The notes beneath the pieces were generated by a model that was not told the origin of the DNA, did not search any database, and saw nothing but the letters and a program-made list of their open reading frames with translations. DNA of 64,000 bases from Cellulophaga omnivescoria (GTDB lineage Bacteria; Bacteroidota; Bacteroidia; Flavobacteriales; Flavobacteriaceae). Within the stretch, counting starts at the first letter, position 1; each line of letters starts with the position of its first letter. Below are positions 25,035 to 32,312 of this stretch, piece after piece. The stretch covers positions 186,001 to 250,000 of the forward strand of contig NZ_MDDP01000004.1 in NCBI RefSeq assembly GCF_001999725.1. The letters are read 5' to 3'. The position numbers and the translations under genes were made by a program.

Positions 25035-25577
25035 CTACCACCTACGATTTTTAGTTGCTTTTTTGCTTTTAGTTGCCAAGTGTTTTTGCTTACGGTATTC
25101 TGGTGAAGCAATATGCGCCTCTATACTGACAATAATATTGTTTTTTACACCAGTTATAAGCTTAGTTTTGTAGTTTTTTTTCTCATACCACCAAGCTCCT
25201 AAAAATATAAGTACAACCAGTATAATTTCCCAAGGATTGTTACCAATTACTGGAACATTATAATAATAACTAATACCTATTACTGGTTTTAAATATTTAA
25301 TTCCAAAATATAACAATACCATAGCGGCAAAGGCAAAGGATAAAAAAAGGCGTTTTTCAGATTTTAGCTTTTTCTTTACTCTACTATTAATGGCCAAAAT
25401 AGCTTCATCACTTAGCAAAGCGTGTTTTTTGTTGTAACTATCTGCTATAAAACGCAATCTAGACTCAATGTCGTTTTTTGAAACCCTGTTACTAGTATGC
25501 TTTACAAAATAGGTATTATAGTCCAAGTAGTCTTGGTGGGTAATCTTTAGTTTTGGATATAGAGTATGTGTGCCCAT
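25035..25577 (-). CDS. Hypothetical two-helix membrane protein
   Basis: This 180-residue protein has a soluble N-terminal half (~1-90) with a basic region (NSRVKKKLKSEKR). Two membrane segments follow (LFLSFAFAAMVLLYFGIKYL, ~94-113, and PWEIILVVLIFLGAWWYE, ~132-149), then a very basic tail (KHLATKSKKATKNRRW). The family is unknown. On the plus strand, 9 bases upstream of its start, CAAAACTA (25586-25593) reads as TAGTTTTG on the coding strand and fits a TAnnTTTG -7 element. It lies after another small membrane protein gene on the same strand, 29 bases apart. Confidence 0.65.
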   Translation of the reverse strand: MGTHTLYPKLKITHQDYLDYNTYFVKHTSNRVSKNDIESRLRFIADSYNKKHALLSDEAILAINSRVKKKLKSEKRLFLSFAFAAMVLLYFGIKYLKPVIGISYYYNVPVIGNNPWEIILVVLIFLGAWWYEKKNYKTKLITGVKNNIIVSIEAHIASPEYRKQKHLATKSKKATKNRRW

Positions 25578-25606
25578 TACTACTACAAAACTAGCATTAT
25601 TTATTT

Positions 25607-25861
25607 TTAAAGTTCTTTTTTATGAGGCGTATTTTCTATTTCTTCTTCTTTAGGCTTTTTCCACAATGCGTATGATATACCCGCCCAAGATAGGTTTATA
25701 ATAATCATACCTATAAAAAATGGGTTGCGCCCACGATCCATACTGTAATCTGCTATTCCAAAAAGGTAAACTGCCAACAAGGCAAATAATACCACTACAC
25801 CAACAAAATAGCCTATTTTTCCTTTTTTAGTTAAATGCTTTAATAATAATCTTTCTAACAT
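25607..25861 (-). CDS. Small two-helix membrane protein
   Basis: The 84-residue protein has hydrophobic segments at residues ~18-36 (IGYFVGVVVLFALLAVYLFG) and ~47-66 (FFIGMIIINLSWAGISYALW). It ends in a charged tail (KKPKEEEIENTPHKKEL). No family is recognised; such small integral proteins are frequent in flavobacteria. The downstream gene for the 180-residue membrane protein is 29 bases away on the same strand and may share a transcript, although a possible promoter element for that gene lies in the gap. Confidence 0.6.
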   Translation of the reverse strand: MLERLLLKHLTKKGKIGYFVGVVVLFALLAVYLFGIADYSMDRGRNPFFIGMIIINLSWAGISYALWKKPKEEEIENTPHKKEL

Positions 25862-25975
25862 AATTTTAATTTTTTATAAATGTACTTTTTAGAAGCTAAT
25901 TTTAAAATAAACAATAAATAAGTGTAAGCGTAAAAGATATATTCGTATTAATTTTAAGCTTTAACATATACTTTA

Positions 25976-26011
25976 TTGCTGGTGCACACAATGTTTCTAC
26001 ATTTGTAGAAA
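25976..26011 (+). promoter_or_regulatory. Promoter overlapped by a perfect palindrome, before the flavoprotein gene
   Basis: TTG (25976-25978), 19 bases and TACATTTG (25998-26005) match the Bacteroidota promoter consensus. The -7 box sits inside the perfect palindrome TTTCTAC-ATTT-GTAGAAA (25994-26011). Its core, TACA-TT-TGTA, resembles the operators of BlaI/MecI/CopY repressors. The start codon is at 26029. Confidence 0.6.
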
Positions 26012-26028
26012 TTAAACAACTAAATTTA

Positions 26029-27063
26029 ATGTTAGATTATGTGGTTATTGGTGGTGCACAGGCTGGTTTATCTATGGCGTATCATTTAAAAAAAATGAAT
26101 AAGAATTTCTTAGTTGTAGATAGCGAAGACCAAATTGGTGCCTCTTGGCTAAACAGATGGGACTCTTTAAAACTATTTACCTCTACCACTTATAACAACT
26201 TGCCTGGTTTAAAATTTGATGCTCCTAAAAACCACTACCCCTCTAAATTTGAAGTTGCAAACTACTTTAAAACCTACGTACAAAAATTTGATATTCCTTT
26301 ACAATTAAACACCCTGGTTACTGCTGTACGCAAAACCAATAAAGGTTTTTTTATTACGCACAAAAACGGAGAAATTAGGGCTAAAAATGTTATTGTTGCT
26401 ACTGGTCCTTTTCATATACCGTATACTCCGCCTTGCCATACTAAACTTGCAGATACCATTTTACAAATGCATAGTAACTATTACAAAACACCAGAACAGT
26501 TACAAAAAGGAGATGCTTTGGTTGTTGGTGCAGGAGACTCTGGTTATCAAATTTTAAATGAACTCTCTAAAGATGACTCTAGAACTGTTTATTTTTCTGG
26601 TGATACCACTGTAAAATCTATTCCGCAACAATTTTTAGGTAAAACCATTTGGTGGTGGTTTACAGTTACTGGTTTTTTAAGCTTTACCAAATATAGTTGG
26701 CTTGGTAAGCGTATTAATGCAGCCAAACAACCTGTAATTGGCACTAATGTAAAAGAAATTTTAGCACGAAAAAATGTTATTGCTGTTGGTAGAACTAATG
26801 ATGCTTTAAATGAGAAGCTATTTTTTGAGAAAAAGAAGGTTTCTACCATTAAAAATATTATTTGGGCAACAGGTTACCGTCCTAATTTTAAATGGATTGA
26901 AGGTTTGGAGCTAGATGCGGATAATTATCCTAAAAACAAACGTGGTGTTAGTAATATTAAAGGCTTGTACTTTATTGGCTTACCGTGGATGTATACGCGT
27001 GGTTCTGCTACTTTAGGTGGTGTGCAAAAAGATGCTAGTTATTTAGCGAGTGTTATTAGATAA
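26029..27063 (+). CDS. FAD/NAD(P)-dependent oxidoreductase of the flavin monooxygenase type
   Basis: The 344-residue protein has an N-terminal FAD-binding Rossmann motif (VVIGGAQAGLSMAYHLK, residues ~5-21), GASWLNRWDSL near residue 38 as in CzcO/FMO proteins, and IVATGPFHIP near residue 122. A second Rossmann motif for NAD(P)H (LVVGAGDSGYQIL) is near residue 165, and the final FAD contact is ATGYRPNF near residue 282. Such enzymes oxygenate small molecules or reduce partner proteins. The FMO fingerprint is not clearly complete, so the reaction is uncertain. The gene stands alone behind a promoter with a palindromic operator-like site. Confidence 0.82.
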   Translation: MLDYVVIGGAQAGLSMAYHLKKMNKNFLVVDSEDQIGASWLNRWDSLKLFTSTTYNNLPGLKFDAPKNHYPSKFEVANYFKTYVQKFDIPLQLNTLVTAVRKTNKGFFITHKNGEIRAKNVIVATGPFHIPYTPPCHTKLADTILQMHSNYYKTPEQLQKGDALVVGAGDSGYQILNELSKDDSRTVYFSGDTTVKSIPQQFLGKTIWWWFTVTGFLSFTKYSWLGKRINAAKQPVIGTNVKEILARKNVIAVGRTNDALNEKLFFEKKKVSTIKNIIWATGYRPNFKWIEGLELDADNYPKNKRGVSNIKGLYFIGLPWMYTRGSATLGGVQKDASYLASVIR

Positions 27064-27100
27064 GTATTGTTCATTTTTATTTTTTTTAAAAGTCCCTTTC

Positions 27101-27178
27101 GAAAGTATTGCGTAAAACTAAAGTTGAGATTTCGAGCAAATAATCCGTTTGTTATGAATTCAAACAGCGTTTGAAGAA
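27101..27178. repeat. First copy of the 78-bp intergenic direct repeat
   Basis: It differs from 27311-27388 at three positions (TCGAG versus TTGTG, and CAG versus CAA). The period is exactly 210 bases. Confidence 0.85.
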
Positions 27179-27310
27179 CAATCTGCGATTTCTTTTTTTA
27201 TCAATGAATCCCGAAGTATAGGGACTTAAAGAAATTGTAACGATTAATTGAAGATAAATTACACAATGCTTCTAATTAAAAACGAGAAGCTTAATTTTAG
27301 TCCGGCCTAC

Positions 27311-27388
27311 GAAAGTATTGCGTAAAACTAAAGTTGAGATTTTGTGCAAATAATCCGTTTGTTATGAATTCAAACAACGTTTGAAGAA
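27311..27388. repeat. Second copy of the 78-bp intergenic direct repeat
   Basis: Same orientation and length as 27101-27178, 75 of 78 bases identical. Confidence 0.85.
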
Positions 27389-27621
27389 GTTAGCGATTAT
27401 TTAGAAATTGAAACGTATAGTTTAGCAATGTGTTCGTAAGCCTAGATTTTTTTGGTTCGTTTTTTTATCAATGAAAAAAATGAACAAAGCTTATTATGAA
27501 GGAAAATGTTACTAATTAAAAAACAAGAAGAGTAATATTAGTAAAAAACAAAAATCGTAAACTGAGAAAGTCCTAAGACAAATCTCAATTTACGATGTAT
27601 ATATGCGTTTTTAATCGGTTT

Positions 27622-29478
27622 TTATATAGATGCTACAAACTCTAAAAATACTTTTTTGTGTAGATCTAAATCTAAATTAGGAGATAAAGAGGCGCGTACA
27701 ATATAATCCTTATCGCCTTCTTTGGTTGTTCCTTGTGTAGAGGTTGCTGGTATGGTCCAGTAACACCCTTTTAATTGTCCGTAGCTTACACAAAACTTAC
27801 TCTCGTTTGGTATTTTGGTAATCATTAAATTAATCAATTTTAAATTTAATGCACGTTTGTATGTTTCTCTTTCTTCTTCTGTGTCTCCTTTTGTTGGTAG
27901 ATCTAGAGAAAAAACAGACGGTGTAAAGCCTTCTGATGCTAACTCTTGAGATACAAAGTTAATTTTTGCTCCTGGTAAATTTTGGTGTATAAAGTTTACA
28001 AAATTGCGCGTATTTGTGTACGCATCTGCAATTCTCTTGTTCATACTTGGTAATTGTTCTGCCAATATGCTGTACTGTAAGGCTGTTGCTTCGTTATCAC
28101 AAAGTGTTAAGTGTGTTTCAATATTAGCCATTAAATCTGCCGCTTTACTATTGCCAACACAGTAACCAGCTGTACATTTTCCTCCACTTGGAAATTTAGA
28201 ACCACTTGCAAAAGATATTGTTTTTACTGAAGCTAAAACATCTTCCTCCCCTAAAAAGTGTACGTTAGGACAAAAGGTTTGGTCTAATATAAACACAGGA
28301 GCTATTGCAACTTCTCCAGACGGTGTTTTACGCTCCTTACTTAATGCCTCTTTTAGTGCAAGTAAATTTGGCACTTCTACACGTGGGTTTGTTGGTATTT
28401 CTGCAATAATTAAAGGCACTGCATCCTCTGTAGCAATAGCATCTAAAACAGTATGTATGCTTTGTACCATATCATTATCACCATCTACAGGCAAGTCTAC
28501 AATAGCTACATTTGGCAAACAAGCTGCTACTCTCCTAGCCTGGTCATTGGTACCGCCGTAACAATTTGGTGGCACAACAATTTTTATAGCTTTTCCTTTA
28601 TAATTTTCTAGTGCATCATTAATTAAGCCCATTAAAATTGCGTATTGAATAGACAATCCGCTAGAGGCAACCAATGGTTTTGTACTTGCACGTGTAATAT
28701 CTTTTATAGAAGCTAAAACACTTGCTTTATCTGCCTTTACATCTTCCTCATTATATGTATACTCTGCTTCTGTAGTAAGGGAATTTAATGCTAAAAGCGA
28801 GTTTGCAGGTGTCATTGCAATGGTTTCTCTTCTGCGTACGTGCTGTATGTCTTTTACATAGGCTTTAGCATTATCTGTAGTGTTTACAACTAAAATACTA
28901 CCCAATTTACCGTGTAGGTTTATATAAAAATCTATGTTAGAATTTAATGTAACTGCACCAATGGTTTTCTGCTCTTCAATAAAAACAGTACTACCATTAG
29001 TAGCTTCAATTTCATCTGTACTACTTATTTTTTTAAGATTGAAGTTGTATCCGTAAACAGTTTTTATAACTTCTTCATTAAAATTACTAGGCAAACTGCC
29101 TTTGTAGTAGATATTAGTGTCTTTTTTATCAAATAAATTTTTACGTAATATTGATAAAATAGGAACAGTATTAGAGTCAAAACTTATAACATTTTGTGTA
29201 TCTAAACCATGTAATTTTGCTATTCCCCACTCCAACACACAAGATAAAGGATGACCTAGCCTAATATAGTCATAAGCAGTGTGTAGCTCATTTAAAGCAG
29301 CTGTTGTGCTGTTATTTGCTACATATAAAGCTTCTAGCTCGTTTAAAAACTGAACTTTAGCCAATTCTTCATTGTAAATATCTAGACGATGTGTAGTTAA
29401 ATTTAACCAATCTTTTGGCATATTTGTTACTACATCTTTTATATAATTAAGCGTTTTATTGTCTTGCATAAAATTCAT
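27622..29478 (-). CDS. PLP-dependent Cys/Met-metabolism family enzyme, long form
   Basis: The C-terminal ~400 residues of this 618-residue protein match the cystathionine gamma-synthase/beta-lyase fold: SSGLSIQYAIL (cofactor loop, near residue 268), VFILDQTFCPN (near residue 390, with the ring-contacting Asp) and SFASGSKFPSGGKCTAG (near residue 417, with the Schiff-base Lys). Ordinary family members have ~390 residues, so the N-terminal ~220 residues are an additional domain. They include RLGHPLSCVLEWGIAKLHG, which itself resembles the start of a PLP enzyme. Its substrate among sulfur amino acids is unclear. It stands alone; a start nine bases downstream (29469) is also possible. Confidence 0.78.
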   Translation of the reverse strand: MNFMQDNKTLNYIKDVVTNMPKDWLNLTTHRLDIYNEELAKVQFLNELEALYVANNSTTAALNELHTAYDYIRLGHPLSCVLEWGIAKLHGLDTQNVISFDSNTVPILSILRKNLFDKKDTNIYYKGSLPSNFNEEVIKTVYGYNFNLKKISSTDEIEATNGSTVFIEEQKTIGAVTLNSNIDFYINLHGKLGSILVVNTTDNAKAYVKDIQHVRRRETIAMTPANSLLALNSLTTEAEYTYNEEDVKADKASVLASIKDITRASTKPLVASSGLSIQYAILMGLINDALENYKGKAIKIVVPPNCYGGTNDQARRVAACLPNVAIVDLPVDGDNDMVQSIHTVLDAIATEDAVPLIIAEIPTNPRVEVPNLLALKEALSKERKTPSGEVAIAPVFILDQTFCPNVHFLGEEDVLASVKTISFASGSKFPSGGKCTAGYCVGNSKAADLMANIETHLTLCDNEATALQYSILAEQLPSMNKRIADAYTNTRNFVNFIHQNLPGAKINFVSQELASEGFTPSVFSLDLPTKGDTEEERETYKRALNLKLINLMITKIPNESKFCVSYGQLKGCYWTIPATSTQGTTKEGDKDYIVRASLSPNLDLDLHKKVFLEFVASI

Positions 29479-29604
29479 CTTTAAATGAAGCCTGCAAGAT
29501 ACGTTAATTAGATTTTTTTAGGAACTTATACAAGGCGTATTGTTCTATTTTACCATAGATTTAACGCCTTGTATTTGTATTTTAAATGGTATAAAACCTT
29601 ATTT

Positions 29605-30198
29605 TTAAGTATCTGTTGGTACATAGTCCCAATCATCACCATAGCCAATTATCCAACTAAGTGCATATCTTCTTTCATACACAACACTAGGGTTTAATTC
29701 TTCTGGCATTTCTTTACCAAATAATTGTGCGTCTCTTACTCGCCAATGCTGATTGTACAACTCTGTTTCCATAGCAGTTAAATCCTCATTAGATCTTAAT
29801 GTAATAGATTTTATAAATGCTTTAGGGTTGCCTATAATTTCCGCCAATTCTTTAACACTGTACACATCAAACTGCGTGTTTAAAGCAGGCATTTCTTCAA
29901 TAAAATTTGCTGCCCAAAATAACGATGTTAAAGCTTCTGCTCGCCAACTAAAATTTATAACGTCGTTTTGTTCTGGCTCTTCTGTATTTAAAAACTCCGT
30001 TTCCTTATCAGACAAATAATTATTAATATTATTATTTACTAGCCAAGACTTAAAATTTGGGTCTTCGCCCTGATGAATTTTACCAATAACTGCAAGTAAT
30101 GCTAAAATACGTTCTGCTACTGCAGTTGGAGTTCTTACTTGCATATCATCATCTAATTCTTCTTCATCCATATTGTTATGTATTAAATTGTCTTTCAT
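29605..30198 (-). CDS. DUF4272-family protein
   Basis: The 197-residue protein opens with an acidic segment (NNMDEEELDDDMQ) and continues as a DUF4272 domain: RTPTAVAERILALLAV near residue 23, FSWRAEALTSLFWA near residue 85, WRVRDAQ near residue 152 and the terminal PSVVYERRYALSWIIGYGDD. The C-terminal domain of the 404-residue protein at 44354-45568 shares this ending (VVYERxYALxW). The function of the family is unknown; members are often found near secreted toxin or immunity genes, which would fit this neighbourhood, but no toxin is visible here. It is cytoplasmic, with no signal or membrane segment. Confidence 0.8.
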   Translation of the reverse strand: MKDNLIHNNMDEEELDDDMQVRTPTAVAERILALLAVIGKIHQGEDPNFKSWLVNNNINNYLSDKETEFLNTEEPEQNDVINFSWRAEALTSLFWAANFIEEMPALNTQFDVYSVKELAEIIGNPKAFIKSITLRSNEDLTAMETELYNQHWRVRDAQLFGKEMPEELNPSVVYERRYALSWIIGYGDDWDYVPTDT

Positions 30199-30210
30199 AA
30201 CTATTTAATT

Positions 30211-30426
30211 TTATTTATTAATTAATTTTTTGTTTAGCCTATAATGTACCAATCCAAGTATAATAAGACACGGAACTGCTATCATTACAAAAAATAATAT
30301 ACTAAAAATCCACCATGGAATATCAAAACCATGACTATAAGACGTTCCTACCAAAAGACCAAGTGTTATACTTACAACAAGACTAATAACACATATTTTT
30401 AGGATATTCATTTTTAAGTTTAACAT
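30211..30426 (-). CDS. Small membrane protein of unknown function
   Basis: The ~66-71 residue protein (start at 30426, or at 30411 for MNILKICV) has two hydrophobic segments, ILKICVISLVVSITLGLLVG and IPWWIFSILFFVMIAVPCLI, and a basic tail (HYRLNKKLINK). No family is recognised. It lies 12 bases upstream of the DUF4272 gene on the same strand and is probably co-transcribed with it. A membrane partner for the DUF4272 protein is conceivable but only from adjacency. Confidence 0.6.
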   Translation of the reverse strand: MLNLKMNILKICVISLVVSITLGLLVGTSYSHGFDIPWWIFSILFFVMIAVPCLIILGLVHYRLNKKLINK

Positions 30427-30582
30427 TGTGCTTTAAAATTTTTAGATTACAATTATTAACAGCTTAAATTAATTTTAAACTTGTACTTGTTAATAAAAAC
30501 GTAACAAAACTGCACATATTTGATTACAATAAGGAAACTGTTACCGGTGAAAATAAAGTAACTGTTTACAGGGTAGTGAAAT

Positions 30583-31161
30583 TTATATTTTATACCTATA
30601 ATGACCAATAATTTTAAAAGAAAATAGGCAATCTTGTAAAACTTGTCCGCCTCCAATATTGTGCACAATTAAATTTCTTTTGCCATCTTTAGATTTTTTA
30701 TCTACCACAATCCCAATATGTGTAATTGCACCTCCTAAATTCCAACAAACTATATCACCTGGGGCATAATCTTTAGCTTTATCTGATATTACTTTTTCTT
30801 CTCCTTTTCGTTTAAAATACGTCATTAAATTTGGCACCCTGCGATGGTCTATATTTTTATCTGTAGTTTTTAATCCCCATAATTTAGGGTAGATATTAAA
30901 ATTAGACTTCATATCTAAATGCACATTTTTTTGAAGATCTACGCCTATTTTACGGTAAGCACGTATAACCACATCTGTACAGACACCTTTATCACTAGGC
31001 ACATCGCCATTTGGATAATCTATAGAAAAGTAACTAGGATCATAAGTAACCTTATCTTTAGTTAACTCTATTGCAGCGTTAACTAAATTGATTTTATGAT
31101 TACTTGTTTGCGAAAAACTTAAGTAAGATACAAAGAATACTAATAAAGTAAGTTTTTTCAT
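30583..31161 (-). CDS. DUF1287-family secreted protein (NlpC/P60-like fold suspected)
   Basis: The 192-residue protein has a signal peptide (LTLLVFFVSYLSFSQ, cut near residue 18). The DUF1287 pattern follows: VTYDPSYFSIDYPNGDVP near residue 38, GVCTDVVIRAYRKIGVDLQ near residue 59, the DHRRVPNL segment near residue 105, and APGDIVCW and THIGIVVD near residues 130-145. The conserved Cys, His and Asp in these places suggest a papain-like amidase or peptidase acting in the periplasm, perhaps on cell wall. Activity is inferred from the motif layout. It lies 9 bases downstream of a lipoprotein gene and is probably in the same operon. Confidence 0.82.
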   Translation of the reverse strand: MKKLTLLVFFVSYLSFSQTSNHKINLVNAAIELTKDKVTYDPSYFSIDYPNGDVPSDKGVCTDVVIRAYRKIGVDLQKNVHLDMKSNFNIYPKLWGLKTTDKNIDHRRVPNLMTYFKRKGEEKVISDKAKDYAPGDIVCWNLGGAITHIGIVVDKKSKDGKRNLIVHNIGGGQVLQDCLFSFKIIGHYRYKI

Positions 31162-31170
31162 AGGTTAGGG

Positions 31171-31662
31171 TTAATAACAAACATTACTAACTTTTTGATT
31201 AATTTCTAGCACATTTAAAACCTCAAATGTACCGTCATAATCAGCTGCAAATCCATATTTTTCTTTACCTTTTTTTACTACCTCTATAGTAGCATTTACT
31301 GGTGTATTAGGTTCTTTACCATTTACCAATGCATAGTATAGCTTCTCTAACCTGCCAGATTTTGTTTTGTCGTTAATCCAATAAGTATTACCACTATTAA
31401 AGGGTTCAAAAGTTGCAACTTCTACCCCAAAAACTAATTTTCCACTTAGCGTTTCTTTTTTATAAGTGGTTAAAGAGTCTACTTCTTTTTTTAAGCTTAT
31501 TATAATATCCTCTAACAAAGTTATTCTGGTATTTGTTCCAATCTCATTATTTACATTGTTAGCAGTACCACTTTGTAAATTAGAAGCATATTGCTTGTTA
31601 TTGCAAGCAGCAAAAATTAAACCAATTAGAGCTATAAAGGGTAAGGTGTGTTTTAGTCTCAT
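31171..31662 (-). CDS. Small lipoprotein of unknown function
   Basis: The 163-residue protein has a lipoprotein signal peptide (PFIALIGLIFAACNNKQY, cysteine ~residue 20). An Asn/Ser-rich linker, a short coiled-coil-like helix (TLLEDIIISLKKEVDSLTTY, residues ~48-67) and a beta-rich C-terminal domain ending NVCY follow. The acidic surface-export signal seen in the zinc lipoproteins is missing (NNKQ follows the cysteine), so it more likely stays on the periplasmic side. No family is recognised. It precedes the DUF1287 gene by 9 bases. Confidence 0.65.
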   Translation of the reverse strand: MRLKHTLPFIALIGLIFAACNNKQYASNLQSGTANNVNNEIGTNTRITLLEDIIISLKKEVDSLTTYKKETLSGKLVFGVEVATFEPFNSGNTYWINDKTKSGRLEKLYYALVNGKEPNTPVNATIEVVKKGKEKYGFAADYDGTFEVLNVLEINQKVSNVCY

Positions 31663-31766
31663 ACTATCTTTTTAAAATTTTGTTTCTCTTCTGTAGCAAA
31701 CGGTAATTATACACACCAAAGATGTAACTATTATAGCAATATTATAAGCCTATTTCTAGTGAAAAC

Positions 31767-31788
31767 AACACCCATTTTACAGGGTGTT
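31767..31788 (-). terminator. Terminator after the mepB-like gene
   Basis: AACACCC-ATTTTACA-GGGTGTT forms a 7-bp stem 18 bases past the stop, followed on the minus strand by GTTTTC. Confidence 0.65.
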
Positions 31789-31805
31789 AATTTAACTTAT
31801 AGGAA

Positions 31806-32294
31806 CTAACTATAAAGAGCATTAACCTCCTCTAAATTGGTTTTATCATTAATAATATAAAAATATTTTAATTGCCATTGTTGGGTTTTAAGTGCCTGCT
31901 TACTGCTTGGCATATCCCAACTTGGGTAAACCCTAAAAGCTCTTTTCCCTTCTTTTTTATCTGTAGATAGTATTCCTTTTTTTAGTAAAATAGACTTGGG
32001 GAAAACAAATTGCCCAAACTTATCTTTATAAGTTACGTTTACAATAAAAAAATCTATGTTATCTGTATAATTAAACGGCTCTATTGGTCCTGTACTACTT
32101 CGTTTCCAAAAAGTAACAAACTGACCTACCTTTTTTGGGGTTATTTTAGAATTTCTGCTAATTATAACGCATTCGTTTAACAAAAACCTACAAGCATCAT
32201 AATCCTCACTTTCATCTTCTAGTATAAAATTGCTAATGCATAGTTTACGTTTATCGTAAATTTTAGTTTTTATAATGCTTAGTTGTTGGTTCAT
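31806..32294 (-). CDS. MepB-family protein
   Basis: This 162-residue protein matches the MepB family across its length: SEDYDACRFLLNE near residue 28, ITPKKVGQFVTFWKR near residue 50, DNIDFFIVNV near residue 80, KFGQFVFPKSILLKKGI near residue 95, and GKRAFRVYPSWD near residue 115. In staphylococci mepB sits in the mepRAB multidrug-resistance operon, but its biochemical role is unknown and no MATE pump or MarR regulator is nearby here. It lies 18 bases after the leucine-rich-repeat protein gene and may be read from the same transcript. The protein is cytoplasmic. Confidence 0.85.
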   Translation of the reverse strand: MNQQLSIIKTKIYDKRKLCISNFILEDESEDYDACRFLLNECVIISRNSKITPKKVGQFVTFWKRSSTGPIEPFNYTDNIDFFIVNVTYKDKFGQFVFPKSILLKKGILSTDKKEGKRAFRVYPSWDMPSSKQALKTQQWQLKYFYIINDKTNLEEVNALYS

Positions 32295-32312
32295 TATTAT
32301 AAAACGTGTAAA

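Larger units (their letters stand above)
27064..27621. other. Non-coding block of duplicated sequence
   Basis: No gene is supported in this 558-base gap. It holds two diverged copies of a ~200-base unit. The best-conserved part, starting GAAAGTATTGCGTAAAACTA, is 27101-27178 and 27311-27388 (75 of 78 bases identical). Later parts are also shared: TTTTTTTATCAATGA near 27191 and 27460, and CTAATTAAAAA...GAAG...AGT at 27271-27301 and 27512-27542. Each copy contains GAATTCAAAC-RR-CGTTTG, which can form a short stem. Confidence 0.75.

Noticed and set aside
30456-30668. Minus-strand frame of 70 codons between the small membrane protein gene and the DUF1287 gene
   Set aside because: It overlaps the end of the DUF1287 gene in another frame and has Phe/Ile/Tyr-rich composition typical of translated AT-rich DNA.
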